The notes under the pieces were generated by a model. It saw only the letters and a list, made by a program, of their open reading frames with translations, was not told the DNA's origin and did not search any database. Shown piece by piece: positions 61,606 to 64,000 of a DNA stretch of 64,000 bases. The first letter of the stretch is position 1. Every line of letters begins with the position of its first letter. Source of the DNA: Stramonita haemastoma (taxonomy: Eukaryota; Mollusca; Gastropoda; Neogastropoda; Muricidae); NCBI GenBank assembly GCA_030674155.1, contig CM060320.1:13527020-13591019 (forward strand). The letters run 5' to 3'. The position numbers and the translations under genes are program-made.

Positions 61606-62669
61606 TTCTCTCTCTCTAACATAAATGTTTGTATGTTTGTCGTCTCATAATTGTATAATATGAAAAACTTGACTAAAAAAAAGTGTTTTGGTAAAAGCAA
61701 AATGTTGCAGGACTTAGGAAGAAGTAAATATCTTTAATTTGTTACAAATCTGTCTGATATAGCCGCCGCTGTAGTCTAGTGGATAGGGCGTTGGACTCGT
61801 AATCTAAAGGTTGCGGGTTCGATCCCAGCTTTCGGCTATGGCGTTGTGCTATTGGAAAAGGCACTTTACGGCTATTTTCTCACCCCACCCAGGTGTAAAA
61901 GGGGTACCAACCTTGTGTTGGGGGTTAACCCTGCGATAGACTGGCGTCCTATCCAGGGTTCAATGCCTGTTTGAGACCTCTTTCTATCTGCCTGCTGCCA
62001 AGCTGCTTAACGCCACAGAAACCGGGATAAGCACCGGCCTGATGAGCCTTAGGCTCGGGACAGACTTTAACTTAACTGTCTGATATGATGAGAAGATTTT
62101 GGAGTTTCCAAATTGAAAGAAGACGAAATATACTTTAGTTTCAACACTTCTTGTGCACTCAACTAGCATGATGTAAATTAACTTTATTATTTTCTTTCGT
62201 CGAACGCTCAGACAGCAACTCAAGAGGCCTTGACAAATGCCACGGTACACCAAAGGCTACCCAGGGGTCGAAGAGTTTGTCTCTCATTGGCAGGTCAGTA
62301 GGCCAGATATCAGCATACTTTATTATCTTTTCGGATAGAAACGCGACACTCAGCTCCACCAACTCACAGCTGAAGACCTTCACACCTGCAGAAAAGTTAA
62401 AACGGATCATGATACACTCGAAAAACTGTTTTCTTCTTTTTTTCCACATACTTATTAATATCATGAAAATTGATTATTATATCCCTTTCTCGAATGATCA
62501 TTGGGATTAACATGTATTTTGAGGAAAACTGGCCGTGTCCAAGTTCGTAGTGATTCATTATTCTTCATCCTTCTTCCCACCCTTTTCCTGTTTCAGAGAA
62601 GTCGGTACAATCATTCGCTCCCTTGGATGCTGCCCTAGTGAAGCAGATTTACAAGAAATACTAGCTGTG
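58150..62669 (+). CDS. EFCAB2: EFCAB2/DRC8 dynein regulatory complex subunit (5' part)
   Basis: EF-hand protein of the nexin-dynein regulatory complex in motile cilia. Exons 59408-59492 (NAKAELDKKIADAFDIFDHE, ANKTVDS) and 62597-62669 (REVGTIIRSLGCCPSEADLQ, EILAV) match human EFCAB2 (FEVFDHESNNTVDVREIGTIIRSLGCCP, from memory). The EF-hand loop runs D-H-E-A-N-K-T-V-D-S-R-E across the junction. A proposed first coding exon 58150-58189 (MIDSFDQQEEKNR) joins in phase (G/AA). The remaining exons lie beyond the right edge. Confidence 0.88.
59408..59492 (+). CDS. EFCAB2: EFCAB2 exon (EF-hand 1 start)
   Basis: Acceptor ctttgtgcag, donor AG/GTGAGT, phase 1 to phase 2. It encodes ENAKAELDKKIADAFDIFDH and EANKTVDS, the E helix and most of the first calcium-loop motif. 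Confidence 0.9.
59810..61165 (+). repeat. minisatellite interrupted by a LINE relic
   Basis: Left units ATAGATATTGGGATCAAAGT (59810-60180) and right units GTCCTAGAATCAGAATGTCC (60810-61165) share the GATCAAAGTGTC core. They are split by the RNase H relic. In EFCAB2 intron 2. Confidence 0.8.
60180..60800 (-). mobile_element. LINE RNase H domain relic
   Basis: - strand reads NGGSKVYIRFSNGRTIRKSL, ACALLLAART, NTVFLTDCQSILQSLQAPGG (60361-60633), then after a break LQWILSHCGIESNEEADHLS (60060-60347). TDCQS and the HCGIxxNEEAD segment are RNase H catalytic motifs of I/R1-type LINEs. Inactive; it interrupts a minisatellite. Confidence 0.78.
61761..62075 (+). mobile_element. SINE family 1 with a replaced internal patch
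   Basis: Full head and tail with 11-bp duplication CTGTCTGATAT (61750-61760, 62076-62086). At 61960-62003 about 23 bp of the body is replaced by about 45 bp matching 61529-61573 nearby. Confidence 0.9.
62597..62669 (+). CDS. EFCAB2: EFCAB2 exon (EF-hand 1 end)
   Basis: Acceptor cctgtttcag, donor GTG/GTAAGT, phase 2 to phase 0. EVGTIIRSLGCCPSEADLQE is nearly identical to the human block, which fixes orthology. Confidence 0.92.
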
Positions 62670-62681
62670 GTAAGTACTGTT

Positions 62682-62713
<32 letters not shown>

Positions 62714-62843
62714 GACAATAATATAAAGAATTTCTATAGCGCTGGCCAGATCTTATGAAGCAAACAAATCAAAGTGCTTGCATTCAAATCATGCACGTGC
62801 ATGCGACCGTTCACAAATAAGATCAGCAGATTTAAATTTACAT

Positions 62844-62874
<31 letters not shown>

Positions 62875-63094
62875 TTTATTTTAGTTTTCAACCAAGGTTG
62901 ATATTTGTATTTGATTGTTTTAGAAGTCAATTTTCTTGATTTTTTTTTTGCGAGGGCAGGATGAAAAAAAGTTGTGTAAACTTAATTTTTTACCCTCAAT
63001 AAAGATCATTTTGACTTGACTTGACTTGACTTGACACACACAGAGTAACGTACAAAAGCAAGGTGATAGAGATGTAGGAGGCTGATTGAGATAG

Positions 63095-63606
63095 GGGGGA
63101 CGGTGGCAGAATGGTTAAGACGTTCGCCTGCCAATATGTAAATCGTGAGTTTCTGGGTTCGTACCCAGCCTCGCCCTTTCTTCCCAGTTTGACGAAAAAA
63201 TCGAAGTGAATGTCAAAGTCATTCGGATGAGACTCGAAACCGAGGCCCCGTGTGCGAATGCACGCAGAACATCTTGCGCACACGTTAAAACCCCGTTCCA
63301 CCTTTCGGAAGAGTAGGCCATCGTGTGCCGGTAGGAGCGGATGACAAAATTATAACAAACCAGCATGCACACAGGTGTCGTGTTTAGACACCATCCCTGA
63401 GGAAAAATCGGGGAGTTGGAGTCCCAGAGCGGCTCGGGGCTGTAGGTATATGGCAACGTTCTGGTGGCTCCTGCGACGGTACTGGAACCATTCGTATCGG
63501 TCAATGCCCTTCCAATGGATCATTCCAGTGCCGTGGAGAAGGGGGGTCTGCTGCATGGGTAACAGCTTGCCCTCCATACATACTTGCCCAGGCTTTGCGC
63601 TCTAAA
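63095..63606 (+). mobile_element. SINE family 3, long variant
   Basis: Head GGTGGCAGAATGGTTAAGAC with GGGTTCGTACCC, the family body, then a distinct 3' part (CACACAGGTGTCGTGTTTAG ... CCCAGGCTTTGCGCTCTAAA) shared with 15690-16085. Confidence 0.82.
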
Positions 63607-63689
63607 GTGTACAGCAGCAACAAGACAACAACAGTTGATCATCGTTGTTCGTCGTTGATCTTTGCGCCTGGTGGCAGCATGATCTGTGG

Positions 63690-64000
63690 CTCTGTAGGTC
63701 AAATACAAGCGCTTTGATTTGTTCTTACAAGAGATAGCGCTATACAAATTCCATGTAATAAAAAATAAAATTGAAAAAAGGGACAGATGTGAAGTGTAAT
63801 GATGGAGGAAGATCTTAGATAGAAAATAAGTATCTTTAGACTAGATTTGAAAATGTCAAATGAAGGATTTGGGCGAAGAGAGAGAGGGAGGTCATTCCAA
63901 ATAGTTGGACCAGAAACAGTGAAAGAGAGACAGCTGACACTGGATTGTTTAATGTGTGTAAGCACAAGGTATCTGCATCAGAACGAAGGGCGCAAGAAGG
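63690..64000 (-). mobile_element. LINE ORF2 C-terminus and 3' UTR (runs off the edge)
   Basis: - strand reads SVSCLSFTVSGPTIWNDLPL, SLRPNPSFDIFKSSLKILIF, the common C-terminal motif of CR1/L2-type LINEs. The downstream sequence contains the agcgctat...aattcca 3' tail found elsewhere in the window. Confidence 0.8.

Overview
This window is animal nuclear DNA: spliced genes with GT-AG introns, very long microsatellites, many tRNA-derived SINEs and several LINE relics. Repeat style and protein divergence suggest a marine lophotrochozoan, probably a gastropod mollusc. That is an inference; no species marker is present.

Three protein genes are visible. (1) An RNF216/TRIAD3-type RBR E3 ubiquitin ligase lies on the + strand (coding exons 3458-24856). 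It has five CUE/UBA-like repeats followed by RING1-IBR-RING2. (2) An hnRNP U-like gene (HNRNPU/HNRNPUL family) lies on the - strand (stop at 29713, exons up to about 56859). It encodes an acidic region, an RS-rich basic patch, a SPRY domain, a P-loop kinase-like domain and a Gly/Arg-rich tail. (3) The 5' part of EFCAB2/DRC8, an EF-hand protein of the ciliary dynein regulatory complex, lies on the + strand (58150-62669) and runs off the right edge. Genes 1 and 2 converge at about 25-29.7 kb. Genes 2 and 3 are head to head across about 1.3 kb, as HNRNPU and EFCAB2 are in human.

The introns hold the unusual material. One 5.6-kb intron of the hnRNP U-like gene (34480-40063) carries eight diverged copies of a box C/D snoRNA on the host strand. 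All share a guide matching a conserved 28S rRNA segment. At least three introns, probably four, contain tandem repeats whose unit includes the adjacent splice junction: the donors after RNF216 exons 2 and 3, the acceptor of the last hnRNP U-like exon, and possibly the acceptor of RNF216 exon 7. A tRNA-SINE has landed exactly on an exon/intron boundary of the SPRY domain, duplicating the exon end and supplying a new donor context.

Other mobile DNA includes a young LINE copy with an open reverse-transcriptase frame and a second fragment of the same family, a LINE copy with an inverted 5' part, a LINE RNase H relic inside a minisatellite, a 1.06-kb TTAA-flanked piggyBac-type element with perfect terminal inverted repeats, and several dispersed SINE families.

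Exon boundaries were read by eye from splice consensus and reading-frame phase. The RNF216 model (ten exons, about 1068 codons) and the hnRNP U-like model are phase-consistent, except for two one-base gaps in the Gly/Arg-rich exons and two unresolved RNF216 points noted below.
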